64,000 nt of DNA from Spartobacteria bacterium (GTDB lineage Bacteria; Verrucomicrobiota; Verrucomicrobiia; Chthoniobacterales; Chthoniobacteraceae). The translations under genes and the position numbers were made by a program. Under the pieces are notes generated by a model. The model worked only from the letters and a program-made list of their open reading frames with translations. It was not told the DNA's origin and did no database searches. Each line of letters starts with the position of its first letter. Position 1 is the stretch's first letter. The stretch is from positions 1-64,000 of the forward strand of contig JAJPJG010000047.1 in assembly GCA_021324395.1 (NCBI GenBank), in the 5' to 3' direction. Below, in pieces: positions 45,335 through 52,694 of the stretch.

Positions 45335-45664
45335 ATGAGCGCCGCCGCTAGATTCTTTCACGTGGCAACACCCTTCCGCGATAACATCCACACATATGCC
45401 CCGCCCGATCGCGGCGAATGGGCGCGCGAACATGGAGGCCGGGAACCGCAGGAACTGAAGGCCGTCGCGCCGCATTACATCGCGCAGGCCGGGCGTCAGC
45501 TCGCGAAGGACTTCGCGACGATCGAGCGCGAGCCGGCCATCGCCGCGCAAACCGTGCTCGACGAGATTTGCGAGGGCGTGCTCCACCGCAGCGGCCTCGA
45601 CCCGGATGCGCACGTCGTCCACTTCGACCCTGGGACGAAATCGTTCTGGGCCTACCCGCTCTAA
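45335..45664 (+). CDS. Hypothetical protein
   Basis: 109 aa from ATG 45335. RFFHVATPFRDNIHTYAPPD and VLHRSGLDPDAHVVHFDPG. Mixed alpha/beta, no motif. Starts after the ligase gene with a 23-base gap. Unknown. Confidence 0.6.
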   Translation: MSAAARFFHVATPFRDNIHTYAPPDRGEWAREHGGREPQELKAVAPHYIAQAGRQLAKDFATIEREPAIAAQTVLDEICEGVLHRSGLDPDAHVVHFDPGTKSFWAYPL

Positions 45665-45711
45665 TTTTTTCACCGCAGTAACCAACAAAACAAAACAAAA
45701 GCCAGTCACCT

Positions 45712-46146
45712 ATGTTCAGCAAACTCTCACCGCTCATCACCGATGCCACCACGCTCGTCGTTACCGTCGCCCGCGCCGACGACGTGCGGCTCCGGATTAC
45801 CGTCACGCCCGTGACCGACAAGGAGAAGGAGAAAACGACTCCCGCCTCCGTGCTCGCGAAGATCAACCAGCCCGTCGTCTTTACCGGCACGCCCGAGGAA
45901 CTCGAAGCCGAGCTGCCGCAGCTGCTCACCGGCTATGTGACGAAGCGCGAGGAGGCGAAGACGACGCTGACCACGCTCGAAGCGGAATTCGAGGAGGAGA
46001 AGAAAGCCGCCGAGAAACGCATCGCCGACGAGAAGAAGAAAGGCGGCAAGCCCGCCACCGCCGCCAAGCCCGCTGCGCCTGCACCGCCGCCGAAACCCGT
46101 CAAGCCCGCACCGGAAGCCACCACCGCGCAAGCCGCGCTGTTCTAA
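45712..46146 (+). CDS. PRTRC system protein E
   Basis: 144 aa. MFSKLSPLITDATTLVVTVA and VFTGTPEELEAELPQLLTGY match PRTRC protein E, a small plasmid-island protein; the C-terminus is a Lys/Glu coil then a Pro/Ala tail. The upstream CAAAACAAAACAAAAGC also precedes the gene at 23417. It heads the E-C-F-B-ThiF series. The role of PRTRC E is unknown; the set is defined by co-occurrence on plasmids and islands. Confidence 0.85.
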   Translation: MFSKLSPLITDATTLVVTVARADDVRLRITVTPVTDKEKEKTTPASVLAKINQPVVFTGTPEELEAELPQLLTGYVTKREEAKTTLTTLEAEFEEEKKAAEKRIADEKKKGGKPATAAKPAAPAPPPKPVKPAPEATTAQAALF

Positions 46147-46305
46147 ATGAATTTCAGTCCGCTCAATGAGGGCTTAATGCGGGGATGGAATCCCGTCAAA
46201 AATCCCACCGGCACACAGGCGATAGCGCAGCACAGCTTGCCGGTCGAAAGTCGCCAGAGAGTCGCCGCCTTTTCCAGCGGCGCTCTCGTTGAGCGGACAG
46301 AATAA
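46147..46305 (+). CDS. Small hypothetical protein (52 aa)
   Basis: Starts at the base after the E stop; NFSPLNEGLMRGWNPVKNPT. It lies between PRTRC E and C where no other frame is open. Unknown, moderately supported. Confidence 0.5.
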   Translation: MNFSPLNEGLMRGWNPVKNPTGTQAIAQHSLPVESRQRVAAFSSGALVERTE

Positions 46306-46325
46306 CCCACAACACCACCACCACC

Positions 46326-46532
46326 ATGATTGAAGTCCAAACCGTCACCCGCGCATTCCACTACCACGGCATGAAACTGGCCGACCCGAACCCCGAGGCG
46401 AGCCCCGATACCGTGCGCGAGATTTACGCGGCGCAATATCCCGAGCTCACCAACGCAGTCATCGAGCCGAAGGGAATCAAAGGCAATGAACAGATCTTCG
46501 AGTTCAGCACCAGCGTCGGCACCAAAGGTTAA
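46326..46532 (+). CDS. PRTRC system protein C
   Basis: 68 aa. The family pattern is clear: VQTVTRAFHYHGMKLADPNP, IYAAQYPELTNAVIEP and a final TSVGTKG. Short beta protein of the Ubl-like type, which would fit a partner of a ThiF-like E1 (inference). The last 47 bases overlap the next gene. Confidence 0.9.
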   Translation: MIEVQTVTRAFHYHGMKLADPNPEASPDTVREIYAAQYPELTNAVIEPKGIKGNEQIFEFSTSVGTKG

Positions 46533-46740
46533 CAAGGCCGCCCTGAAACAGGAGCTGCTCCAATGGCAAAACGGAAACCGCGTTCTCTCGCACCCGCTCA
46601 TCGCGGCCGCGCAGCAAAACAAAGAGGTGCTCACCGCAGCGGCGGCGTTGAACCAGCTCGCCAATCATCGCACGCCGGTTCCCTCCGGCGCGAACGACCG
46701 GCGCTGCTTCCCTTCGGATCTTCTGCCGCCAACGCTCTAA
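46486..46740 (+). CDS. Small hypothetical protein between PRTRC C and F
   Basis: 84 aa in the frame +1 to C. KAALKQELLQWQNGNRVLSH and EVLTAAAALNQLANHRTP are clearly coding-like. Coupled by overlap to C. Unknown family. Confidence 0.6.
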   Translation: MNRSSSSAPASAPKVNKAALKQELLQWQNGNRVLSHPLIAAAQQNKEVLTAAAALNQLANHRTPVPSGANDRRCFPSDLLPPTL

Positions 46741-46742
46741 GC

Positions 46743-46973
46743 CTGCCGCTGTTCTCGCCGGCGGTTCCGGCGCAGATCGAGCACCGCGGCAACGTCCGTC
46801 CCCTCGCCTTCATCGCCGAGGCGATGGTGGACGAGGGTTTCCTGACCGCCTGCACCGGCAACGTAGCCGCCGACGTGGAGCGTGCGGTCGCGGAATGGGC
46901 GCGCGACAAGTGCATCGGCCCGACGGAGCATCTCACCCTCGCCTATGCGCCCCCTCGCAGACCTGGAGTTTGA
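46743..46973 (+). pseudogene. PRTRC F, N-terminal part (frameshifted)
   Basis: The frame here reads LPLFSPAVPAQIEHRGN and IAEAMVDEGFLTACTGN, the N-terminal region of PRTRC protein F, and runs to VEPTEHLTLAYA-type coding before ending at 46973. No standard start codon exists after 46740; the only upstream ATG (46563) passes through non-coding-like sequence. The C-terminal part lies in the next frame and joins if one C of a five-C run (46950-46954) is dropped. Confidence 0.55.
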
Positions 46974-47760
46974 CCCTTACGAATTTCGGGATATCAAGAA
47001 CGGCGGGTTTGCCGTGCTCTTTGAACAGGCATCGCCGCTGCTTTACTCGACGCATCACCTGCTCCCGAAGCTGGAAGCCGAGCACCAGCGCCTCGGCGCA
47101 ACGCTTTGCTGGCGGCTGGAGCATGCGCTCGACTGCGTGCTCTCCTGCTTCGGTCCGCATTGGGCGCTGAACGATGCGAGCGGACGGCACTGGTTCGGAT
47201 TTGACAGCGAACAAAACCCCGGGTGCCGCGACGAGATCATCGCATATTACGCCGACGCGTGCGAGGGCGAGGAGATCAAGCCCGAGGACGTCGTGGAACT
47301 CTCCCGCGCCACGTTCGACAAATCGCTTCCGCGCTGGCTCTATCCCAAAAAGTTACTTTCGACCGATGAATTGAAAGCGATCGCCCGCAAGCTGCCAAAG
47401 CGCGCGCCGCTGATCGAGGCGGCGCTCGCACTCGACGACCTGCTCAAGCCGTGGCGGAGCAAGGCGGAGCCCGGCAGTTACGCCCGCTACAACGATCTCT
47501 ACCACTTCGACCGCCGGCACCTGCCCGCCTACGTCCTTTACCTCAAGCCGTGGGATCTCGTCGGCGGACTTTACGACGAGCGCGGGAACGACCTGATGCA
47601 GGACAGCGTCCATCACGTCATGAACCTCGCCATGTTCGAGCCGGAGAAACCCGCCAGCATCCGCAACGCCATGCGCCGGATGGAACGCACCTTCGCCGCC
47701 GCCGAGCGTTGCTTCGATCTGCTCAACCTTTTAGCCAAGCCCGTCTATCGCGACGAATAA
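46945..47760 (+). CDS. PRTRC system protein F, C-terminal part
   Basis: 271 aa. MRPLADLEFDPYEF then LLYSTHHLLPKLEAEHQRLG, HALDCVLSCFGPHWALNDAS and a long helical end fit the body of PRTRC protein F. ATG 46945 sits at the frame junction, so F is either split in two proteins, recently broken, or made by +1 frameshifting at CCCCC. An AT palindrome (47349) lies inside. Confidence 0.7.
   Translation: MRPLADLEFDPYEFRDIKNGGFAVLFEQASPLLYSTHHLLPKLEAEHQRLGATLCWRLEHALDCVLSCFGPHWALNDASGRHWFGFDSEQNPGCRDEIIAYYADACEGEEIKPEDVVELSRATFDKSLPRWLYPKKLLSTDELKAIARKLPKRAPLIEAALALDDLLKPWRSKAEPGSYARYNDLYHFDRRHLPAYVLYLKPWDLVGGLYDERGNDLMQDSVHHVMNLAMFEPEKPASIRNAMRRMERTFAAAERCFDLLNLLAKPVYRDE
47349..47359. repeat. AT palindrome site 5 (AAAGTTACTTT)
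   Basis: Arms AAAGT/ACTTT around one base, inside the F gene body. Confidence 0.75.
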
Positions 47761-47763
47761 TTT

Positions 47764-48030
47764 ATGAAAACAACTCCACTTCCAAACGGCCCCGATGCGT
47801 GGACCGATCAAAAGGTAATCTTCTGCGGACATGAAGCATGGTTCAATGCGGACGTATTCATTACCCCGTTCGCCGTCGCCGTGGTCGCAAAGAAATCGCC
47901 GGTGGAGAATCACCTCAAAAGAACCGCACTGGAACTGGCACGGTGGCACATCACTGATATGAACGGCGGCATCTGGTATCCGAAGAAGGGCGTTTTCCTG
48001 CTGCCACGCGAGTCCGTCACGCGACTATGA
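47764..48030 (+). CDS. Small hypothetical protein inserted in the PRTRC cluster
   Basis: 88 aa, three bases after F and ATGA-coupled to B. VIFCGHEAWFNADVFITPFA and LARWHITDMNGGIWYPKK. Not a standard PRTRC member. Unknown. Confidence 0.6.
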   Translation: MKTTPLPNGPDAWTDQKVIFCGHEAWFNADVFITPFAVAVVAKKSPVENHLKRTALELARWHITDMNGGIWYPKKGVFLLPRESVTRL

Positions 48031-48764
48031 AAACCCAGCCCGTTCTTTCCGACGCCTACACGCTGCGCCTGCAACACGCCATCCTCATCTATGGCAGCGG
48101 GCGGGACAGCTTGATCTCGCACCGCGACGAAGATCGCCGCGTCAACTCCGTGGCCACCATCCACGATATCGGCGCGCGCACCGACGGCACGCCGGAGATC
48201 GAGGAAGGCCGCTGCGTGAGCGCAAAGGAAATCGAGAACCTCGCCGCCAATCTTTCCGCCATGAGCCGCGGCGCGCAATGGTTCCCGCCCGAGGTGATCG
48301 CCATCTCGATGACGAGCATCGTCTGGTGGAAGCCGCGCACGAAGCGGCGCATCTGGTTCCGCACCGGCGAAACGGATCTCGACGCGCTCAACGGCAGGCT
48401 GGTGCATCACCCCGCCCTGCTGTTCATGGTCAGCGGCCACTCGCTCCACGTCATGGCTCTTGCCGGCAACGAACGCCCGACACCGGCCACGAAACTTTAC
48501 CGCGCGCCCTATCTCAACTGCTTCAGCGACGACGGCCACGTGCAACTCTGCGGCTGCCGCCCGCCCGAATACGCCGACGCCGACAACCTGCAGGTATGGG
48601 AGAGCGTCTTTTACGACTCGGCCTTTACCCACGGCGAGACGCAGCGCGTCACCGCCCTCAAAGGCGGCTCCGCCGCGCTCTGGAAAGCGCAGCAGACCAA
48701 CAAGATTTTCCCCGCATCGGCGCTCATCAGCGCCAAGCAAACCCTCAAGGAATACCTCTCATGA
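48027..48764 (+). CDS. PRTRC system protein B
   Basis: 245 aa. Conserved features: HAILIYGSGRDSLISHR near the start, WFPPEVIAISMTSIVWW, then KRRIWFRTG, ALLFMVSGHSLHVMAL, and FYDSAFTHGETQRV. The order E-C-F-B fits known PRTRC clusters. Role unknown, co-occurs with ThiF. It ends ATGA-coupled to the next small gene. Confidence 0.9.
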   Translation: MKTQPVLSDAYTLRLQHAILIYGSGRDSLISHRDEDRRVNSVATIHDIGARTDGTPEIEEGRCVSAKEIENLAANLSAMSRGAQWFPPEVIAISMTSIVWWKPRTKRRIWFRTGETDLDALNGRLVHHPALLFMVSGHSLHVMALAGNERPTPATKLYRAPYLNCFSDDGHVQLCGCRPPEYADADNLQVWESVFYDSAFTHGETQRVTALKGGSAALWKAQQTNKIFPASALISAKQTLKEYLS

Positions 48765-48940
48765 TCGTATCGCCAAGCAAAGTCCGCCAACTCGCGCTCG
48801 ACACCGCGAAGACATGCCGCCCCACTGCAAAGTTCCAGCGCGTCTCAAAGGATTTCATCGACGCCATCGAGGCGCATACGCGCGCCGCCATCGTCGCCCG
48901 CGTCAAGAGCCACCCAAGCAAAGGAGTCACGCTCAAATGA
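48761..48940 (+). CDS. Small hypothetical protein
   Basis: 59 aa. MIVSPSKVRQLALDTAKTCR and FIDAIEAHTRAAIVARVKSH; helical. Coupled on both sides. Unknown. Confidence 0.6.
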   Translation: MIVSPSKVRQLALDTAKTCRPTAKFQRVSKDFIDAIEAHTRAAIVARVKSHPSKGVTLK

Positions 48941-49158
48941 CTCCACTTTTGAAACGCGTGCCCAAAGTCAACGCCTGCCTGATGGTAAACATGGCGGCGA
49001 CGGGCAGAACGGTGATGTGCCAGTTGGTCCTCTGCCGCCAGCCGTTTTGCATCAGCATCCTGTCGGTCATTCCATTCTGGCTCGGCGCTCACTATTACGC
49101 GTGGAGAAAACTGCCCCCCAATCAGCAATCAGCAATTAGAAATCAGCAATGTCCCTAA
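48937..49158 (+). CDS. Small hypothetical protein with repeat-derived C-terminus
   Basis: 73 aa. Two hydrophobic stretches (VNMAATGRTVMCQLVLC, ISILSVIPFWLGAHYY); the C-terminus NQQSAIRNQQCP comes from the AATCAGCAAT repeat at 49120-49150. It overlaps the ThiF start. Unknown, possibly membrane. Confidence 0.55.
   Translation: MTPLLKRVPKVNACLMVNMAATGRTVMCQLVLCRQPFCISILSVIPFWLGAHYYAWRKLPPNQQSAIRNQQCP
49120..49150. repeat. AATCAGCAAT dispersed repeat, copy 2
   Basis: Tandem AATCAGCAATCAGCAATTA then AATCAGCAAT, forming the end of one gene and the leader of ThiF. Confidence 0.75.
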
Positions 49159-50006
49159 CCCACAAACTTCCCCAATCCCTTGCCAACAGCGTCGTCGGCA
49201 TTGAAGTCGTCGGCGCCGGCGGCAACGGCGCGCAGATCGTCGGCGGCCTCGCGCGGCTCGATGCCGCGCTGCGCGCGACCGGGCACGATGGCCTGCACGT
49301 CACCCTCATCGACCCCGACCGCGTGACCGAGGCAAACGTCGGGCGCCAGCTCTTTAGCCCGTCGGACATCGGCCGCTCGAAAGCCGCCGTGCTCATCCAC
49401 CGCATCAACCTTTTCTACGGCACCCGCTGGACCGCCATCTGCGACCAATACGCCCCGCATCACAGCACCATCACCTCGCACATCGTCATCGGCTGTGTCG
49501 ATACCAAGCGCGCCCGCCGGAAGATCTTCACCGTCTGCCAGCGGTTTGCCCGCTACTGGCTCGACCTCGGCAACAGCGCCAGAGAGGGCCAGGTCGTGCT
49601 CGGCGAGCCCGTCGGCAGCGGCTCGATGCCGCGCATCCGCGAGAAGCTGGAAAAGGAAACGCGGCTGCCGACCGTGCTCGAGCTGTTCCCCGAGGTCGCG
49701 GACAGGAAAAGCGTCGAGGACGACACGCCGAGCTGCTCGCTGGCCGAGGCGCTCGACCGTCAGGATTTGTTCATCAACCAGACCGTCGCCACCTTTGCCC
49801 TGCACCTGCTCTGGACATGGTTCCGGCACGGCGAGATCAGGCACCACGGCTATTTCATCAACCTTGACGCCGGCATCGTCCGCCCGCTGCCGATCGACCC
49901 GCAAGTCTGGGACCGGATGCGCCAGCCAAAACAGGGCGCGCGCGCCCCGAAATCTTCCCGCAAAACCAACGCCGTGCGAACGGAAAAGAAAGACAAAATC
50001 AAATGA
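49149..50006 (+). CDS. PRTRC system ThiF-family protein
   Basis: 285 aa. Rossmann motif VVGAGGNGAQIV (residues 21-32), then TLIDPDRVTEANVGRQLF and IGCVDTKRARRKI, the E1-like (ThiF/MoeB) pattern. Such proteins adenylate small carrier proteins or substrates. A catalytic Cys is not clear (CSLAEALDR near 193 is a candidate). A GC palindrome (49936) near the end encodes QGARAPKSS. The last gene of the compact PRTRC series, coupled to the next. Confidence 0.9.
   Translation: MSLTHKLPQSLANSVVGIEVVGAGGNGAQIVGGLARLDAALRATGHDGLHVTLIDPDRVTEANVGRQLFSPSDIGRSKAAVLIHRINLFYGTRWTAICDQYAPHHSTITSHIVIGCVDTKRARRKIFTVCQRFARYWLDLGNSAREGQVVLGEPVGSGSMPRIREKLEKETRLPTVLELFPEVADRKSVEDDTPSCSLAEALDRQDLFINQTVATFALHLLWTWFRHGEIRHHGYFINLDAGIVRPLPIDPQVWDRMRQPKQGARAPKSSRKTNAVRTEKKDKIK
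49936..49950. repeat. GC palindrome site 7 (inside ThiF)
   Basis: GGGCGCGCGCGCCCC between AAAACA and GAAAT, in coding sequence. Confidence 0.75.
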
Positions 50007-50374
50007 GCAAGAAAAAGAAAACTCCCACGAAATTGATTGCCATCTATGAACGGAGCCCGATCAGCGCAATGACCGGATGGCATATCAAGGAAAACCACAC
50101 TCCATTCTGTCCGCTCGGCATCCTTCCCGAGCCTTATGGCGGACGCAAGGTGAACGGCCGCTCGCCGTATCAGATCGAATACGCGATGCAAATGGCACTC
50201 GCTCCCGAGCTGGTCGCGCTTGCGAAGAAGGTGCGGAAACTGGAACGCGAAAACAAGAATCGCGTGCTGTGTCTCGACGTCAACGCCCTGTTTGAAATCT
50301 ATGCCGACGCCCGCTTCATCCTTGCGGAACTTCGCGCCAACATCAGAACGGCAAAGAAAGGCAAAGGCAAATGA
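50003..50374 (+). CDS. Small basic hypothetical protein
   Basis: 123 aa. Lys-rich both ends (MSKKKKTPTKL, AKKGKGK) with LVALAKKVRKLERENKNRVL in the middle, coiled-coil like. Possibly nucleic-acid binding. ATGA-coupled. Confidence 0.6.
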   Translation: MSKKKKTPTKLIAIYERSPISAMTGWHIKENHTPFCPLGILPEPYGGRKVNGRSPYQIEYAMQMALAPELVALAKKVRKLERENKNRVLCLDVNALFEIYADARFILAELRANIRTAKKGKGK

Positions 50375-50733
50375 GCGCGCCACAACCCTGCTGCAAAACC
50401 TTGTTCACCTGGCTCAAGGCCAACCTCGGCAAACGCTGTCTCGCGCCGCTGACCGGCACCGATGCCAAGGCGCTCACGGCGGCCGTGCACATCATCGAGC
50501 TCTATTCCTACTGCGACTCCAGCGAATCGGACAACGTGGCGAAAGCATTCGGGCTGGTCGTGGCAAACATGCAATTGTCCACACGCCACCTGGCCTTTCA
50601 CGCCATCGCTCACATGATGGAATGGGACACGCGCTGGCAGCTTTGGGAACTGGCAGGACTGCCGCCGCTTGACCACCTGCCCCGCTGCTCCTTTGAACCC
50701 GGCGGGCCGATGATCGATCTCTCGAAAAAATGA
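50371..50733 (+). CDS. Hypothetical protein
   Basis: 120 aa. FTWLKANLGKRCLAPLTGTD and HHIIELYSYCDSSES-type helical. His/Trp-rich middle (FHAIAHMMEWDTRWQLWEL). Unknown family. Confidence 0.6.
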   Translation: MSAPQPCCKTLFTWLKANLGKRCLAPLTGTDAKALTAAVHIIELYSYCDSSESDNVAKAFGLVVANMQLSTRHLAFHAIAHMMEWDTRWQLWELAGLPPLDHLPRCSFEPGGPMIDLSKK

Positions 50734-51242
50734 GCGATCGCGAATCCATCCTCGACCAGCTCCGCAAGATTCAGGCGCTGGCGGAACGCGGCATCGACGG
50801 CGAGAAGGTGGTGGCGCAGCGAATGCTCGATGCGCTGCTCGCAAAGCACGGTCTCACGCTTGCGGACATTACCGACCACGATCTCGACTTCCGCGAGTTC
50901 AAGACCACCGACGACCTCGACGCGTCGCTGCTCATTCATTGCATTCTGTTCGTGGCGGGGACGGTTCACGTCCGCCACGCTAGACACCGCCGCAACAAGC
51001 GCATCGTCTATTACGAGCTGACCAAGCTTCAGCATGCGGAAGTCCTCGCAACTCTTGAGTATTACCGCGCTGAGTTGAAAAAGGATTTGGACGGCCTCTT
51101 TCAGGCTTTCGTAAACAAGCACCACCTGTTCCCGCGCGATGGTGAGTGCAAACAAACCGCCAGCATCGAGGAAATGGAACGGCTGCGGCGCCGGATGGAT
51201 TCGCTGGTGAGCACGACCATGACGAAGCACCTCTCGCGATGA
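50730..51242 (+). CDS. DUF2786-type protein
   Basis: 170 aa. Residues about 5-45 carry DUF2786-like LRKIQALAERGIDGEKVVAQ and LLAKHGLTLADIT, then an alpha/beta end (RHRRNKRIVYYEL). DUF2786 proteins are typical of phages and plasmids and of unknown role. Coupled to both neighbours. Confidence 0.7.
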   Translation: MSDRESILDQLRKIQALAERGIDGEKVVAQRMLDALLAKHGLTLADITDHDLDFREFKTTDDLDASLLIHCILFVAGTVHVRHARHRRNKRIVYYELTKLQHAEVLATLEYYRAELKKDLDGLFQAFVNKHHLFPRDGECKQTASIEEMERLRRRMDSLVSTTMTKHLSR

Positions 51243-51796
51243 ACGCCTACGAGATTTACAAAGGCTCCGATGGCGAGGCGACACGCCGGCTTTACGCCCA
51301 CCTCGAAACGCTCGGGCACGTCGGCGTGATTGCGATGAACCTTTTCCGCGCGCAGAAGACTTCCGACCGCGCGAAGAAATACCGCGGCGGCAACGCGCGC
51401 GGGAGCTATCGCAGCCAGAGCTACGAGACGAAGAACTGGTCGCTCGGCCAGCTCGTGGAAGCCCTGATCGTCGCCGAAGACCTGCCGATGAACGCGCGGG
51501 AGTTGAGCGCCGAGAGCATCGAATACTGGCGGGATTGGAAAGCGGGAACGCGCAAGGTGGCCGCGTTATTTATCTCCGACCCTGCGCAGCCGCCGCCGTT
51601 CGCACTGGGCAAGTGGGGCTGGAAGGAAGATGCGAATCAAGCGTTTCACAAGTGGGTGCTCTACGTGGAGTTGCCTACAGGACAAGTCAGTTTTCACGCC
51701 GCTTCCCCATCCAGTCCGCACCGCTACGCCGGCGAATGGGACGGCCAGCACCTCAGCGCCGAGCGCATCCTCCGCTTCGTGCAATCGCTTTTATGA
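51239..51796 (+). CDS. Hypothetical protein
   Basis: 185 aa. MNAYEIYKGSDGEATRRLYA start; the middle is positively charged (AKKYRGGNARGSYRSQSY). End AERILRFVQSLL. No recognised family. Confidence 0.6.
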   Translation: MNAYEIYKGSDGEATRRLYAHLETLGHVGVIAMNLFRAQKTSDRAKKYRGGNARGSYRSQSYETKNWSLGQLVEALIVAEDLPMNARELSAESIEYWRDWKAGTRKVAALFISDPAQPPPFALGKWGWKEDANQAFHKWVLYVELPTGQVSFHAASPSSPHRYAGEWDGQHLSAERILRFVQSLL

Positions 51797-52008
51797 GCTT
51801 CGGTCCATCCTTCCTCAACATCACGTGCGGCCATTGCGGACACACGGCTGATGCCGCGGAATTCATGAACACGCCGGTTTGCGGCGAGCTGCCAAGCGGA
51901 CAGTTCCAGTGCCCGAAATGCAAACGCGCCTGGCAGCGACGCCCGCGCGTTTTCCGCCAGCCGTGGGAGCCTTACTTCGAGTGCGCCCCCATCGAGGCAA
52001 GGCTATGA
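51793..52008 (+). CDS. Small zinc-ribbon protein
   Basis: 71 aa. CGHCGHTADAAEF near the start and CPKCKRAW later give a CxxC...CxxC zinc ribbon, as in nucleic-acid binding domains. Coupled to both neighbours. Confidence 0.65.
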   Translation: MSFGPSFLNITCGHCGHTADAAEFMNTPVCGELPSGQFQCPKCKRAWQRRPRVFRQPWEPYFECAPIEARL

Positions 52009-52469
52009 GCGAACAGCCTGATCTTTTCGCAACCGCGAATCCCGACAACGAGCTGGAGTTTGAATTGCAGCGGCAATGGGAACGCAATCGCAAGGCGCAG
52101 GCGCATCAATGGACAGACGAAGCCTTTTGCATCCGATGGGCGTGCGGCTGCGACGATCGCGACTGGTGGAACAGCCTGCCACAGTATGAGCGCAATGCGT
52201 GGCTGAACCGATACCGCCACGAACGCGCGCGCCTCGACATGGGAATGACGATGCGCAGCGCCGAATACCTTCTCGCCGTGGAGAAAGAAAGCTACGAGGA
52301 AAGCAGGCGTCTCGCCGAATCATGGGCCGAGGATATCCGTGAGGCATTCAAGAACCGCCAGCCATGCCCGATTCAGCCGGAAGAAAATTACCGCCACATC
52401 CTCGACTGGGCTTTTCGACTCGCCGGCGTCCCCGCCGAGTGCCTGCAACCAGCGGAAAGTAACTTATGA
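52005..52469 (+). CDS. Hypothetical protein
   Basis: 154 aa. Acidic start (MSEQPDLFATANPDNELEF), Trp-rich middle (CIRWACGCDDRDWWNSLP). An AT palindrome sits at its end (52457), just before the next start. Unknown family. Confidence 0.6.
   Translation: MSEQPDLFATANPDNELEFELQRQWERNRKAQAHQWTDEAFCIRWACGCDDRDWWNSLPQYERNAWLNRYRHERARLDMGMTMRSAEYLLAVEKESYEESRRLAESWAEDIREAFKNRQPCPIQPEENYRHILDWAFRLAGVPAECLQPAESNL
52457..52466. repeat. AT palindrome site 6 (AAAGTAACTT)
   Basis: Immediately before the ATG at 52466, overlapping the place of a ribosome site. Confidence 0.65.
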
Positions 52470-52690
52470 AAATCACCAGCAAATCCACGGCGAAGATCGT
52501 GCGCCTGCTCACGCCGCCGACCGCCACCACGCTGCTCGACGATGCGCCGCCTCGCGGCTTGACCGTGCGGCGGCTGATGAACCAGCGCCGCTACGCGAAA
52601 CTTCGATCGAAATACACCATCGTCCGCATTGCCGGAAATCACCTGCTCTGCGTCGCGAACCTGCGCGATCGCGGCTGCGATTACATTTAA
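52466..52690 (+). CDS. Small hypothetical protein
   Basis: 74 aa. MKITSKSTAKIVRLLTPPTA and RRLMNQRRYAKLRSKYTIV; basic. A DNA/RNA-binding role is conceivable. Unknown. Confidence 0.6.
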   Translation: MKITSKSTAKIVRLLTPPTATTLLDDAPPRGLTVRRLMNQRRYAKLRSKYTIVRIAGNHLLCVANLRDRGCDYI

Positions 52691-52694
52691 TTTT

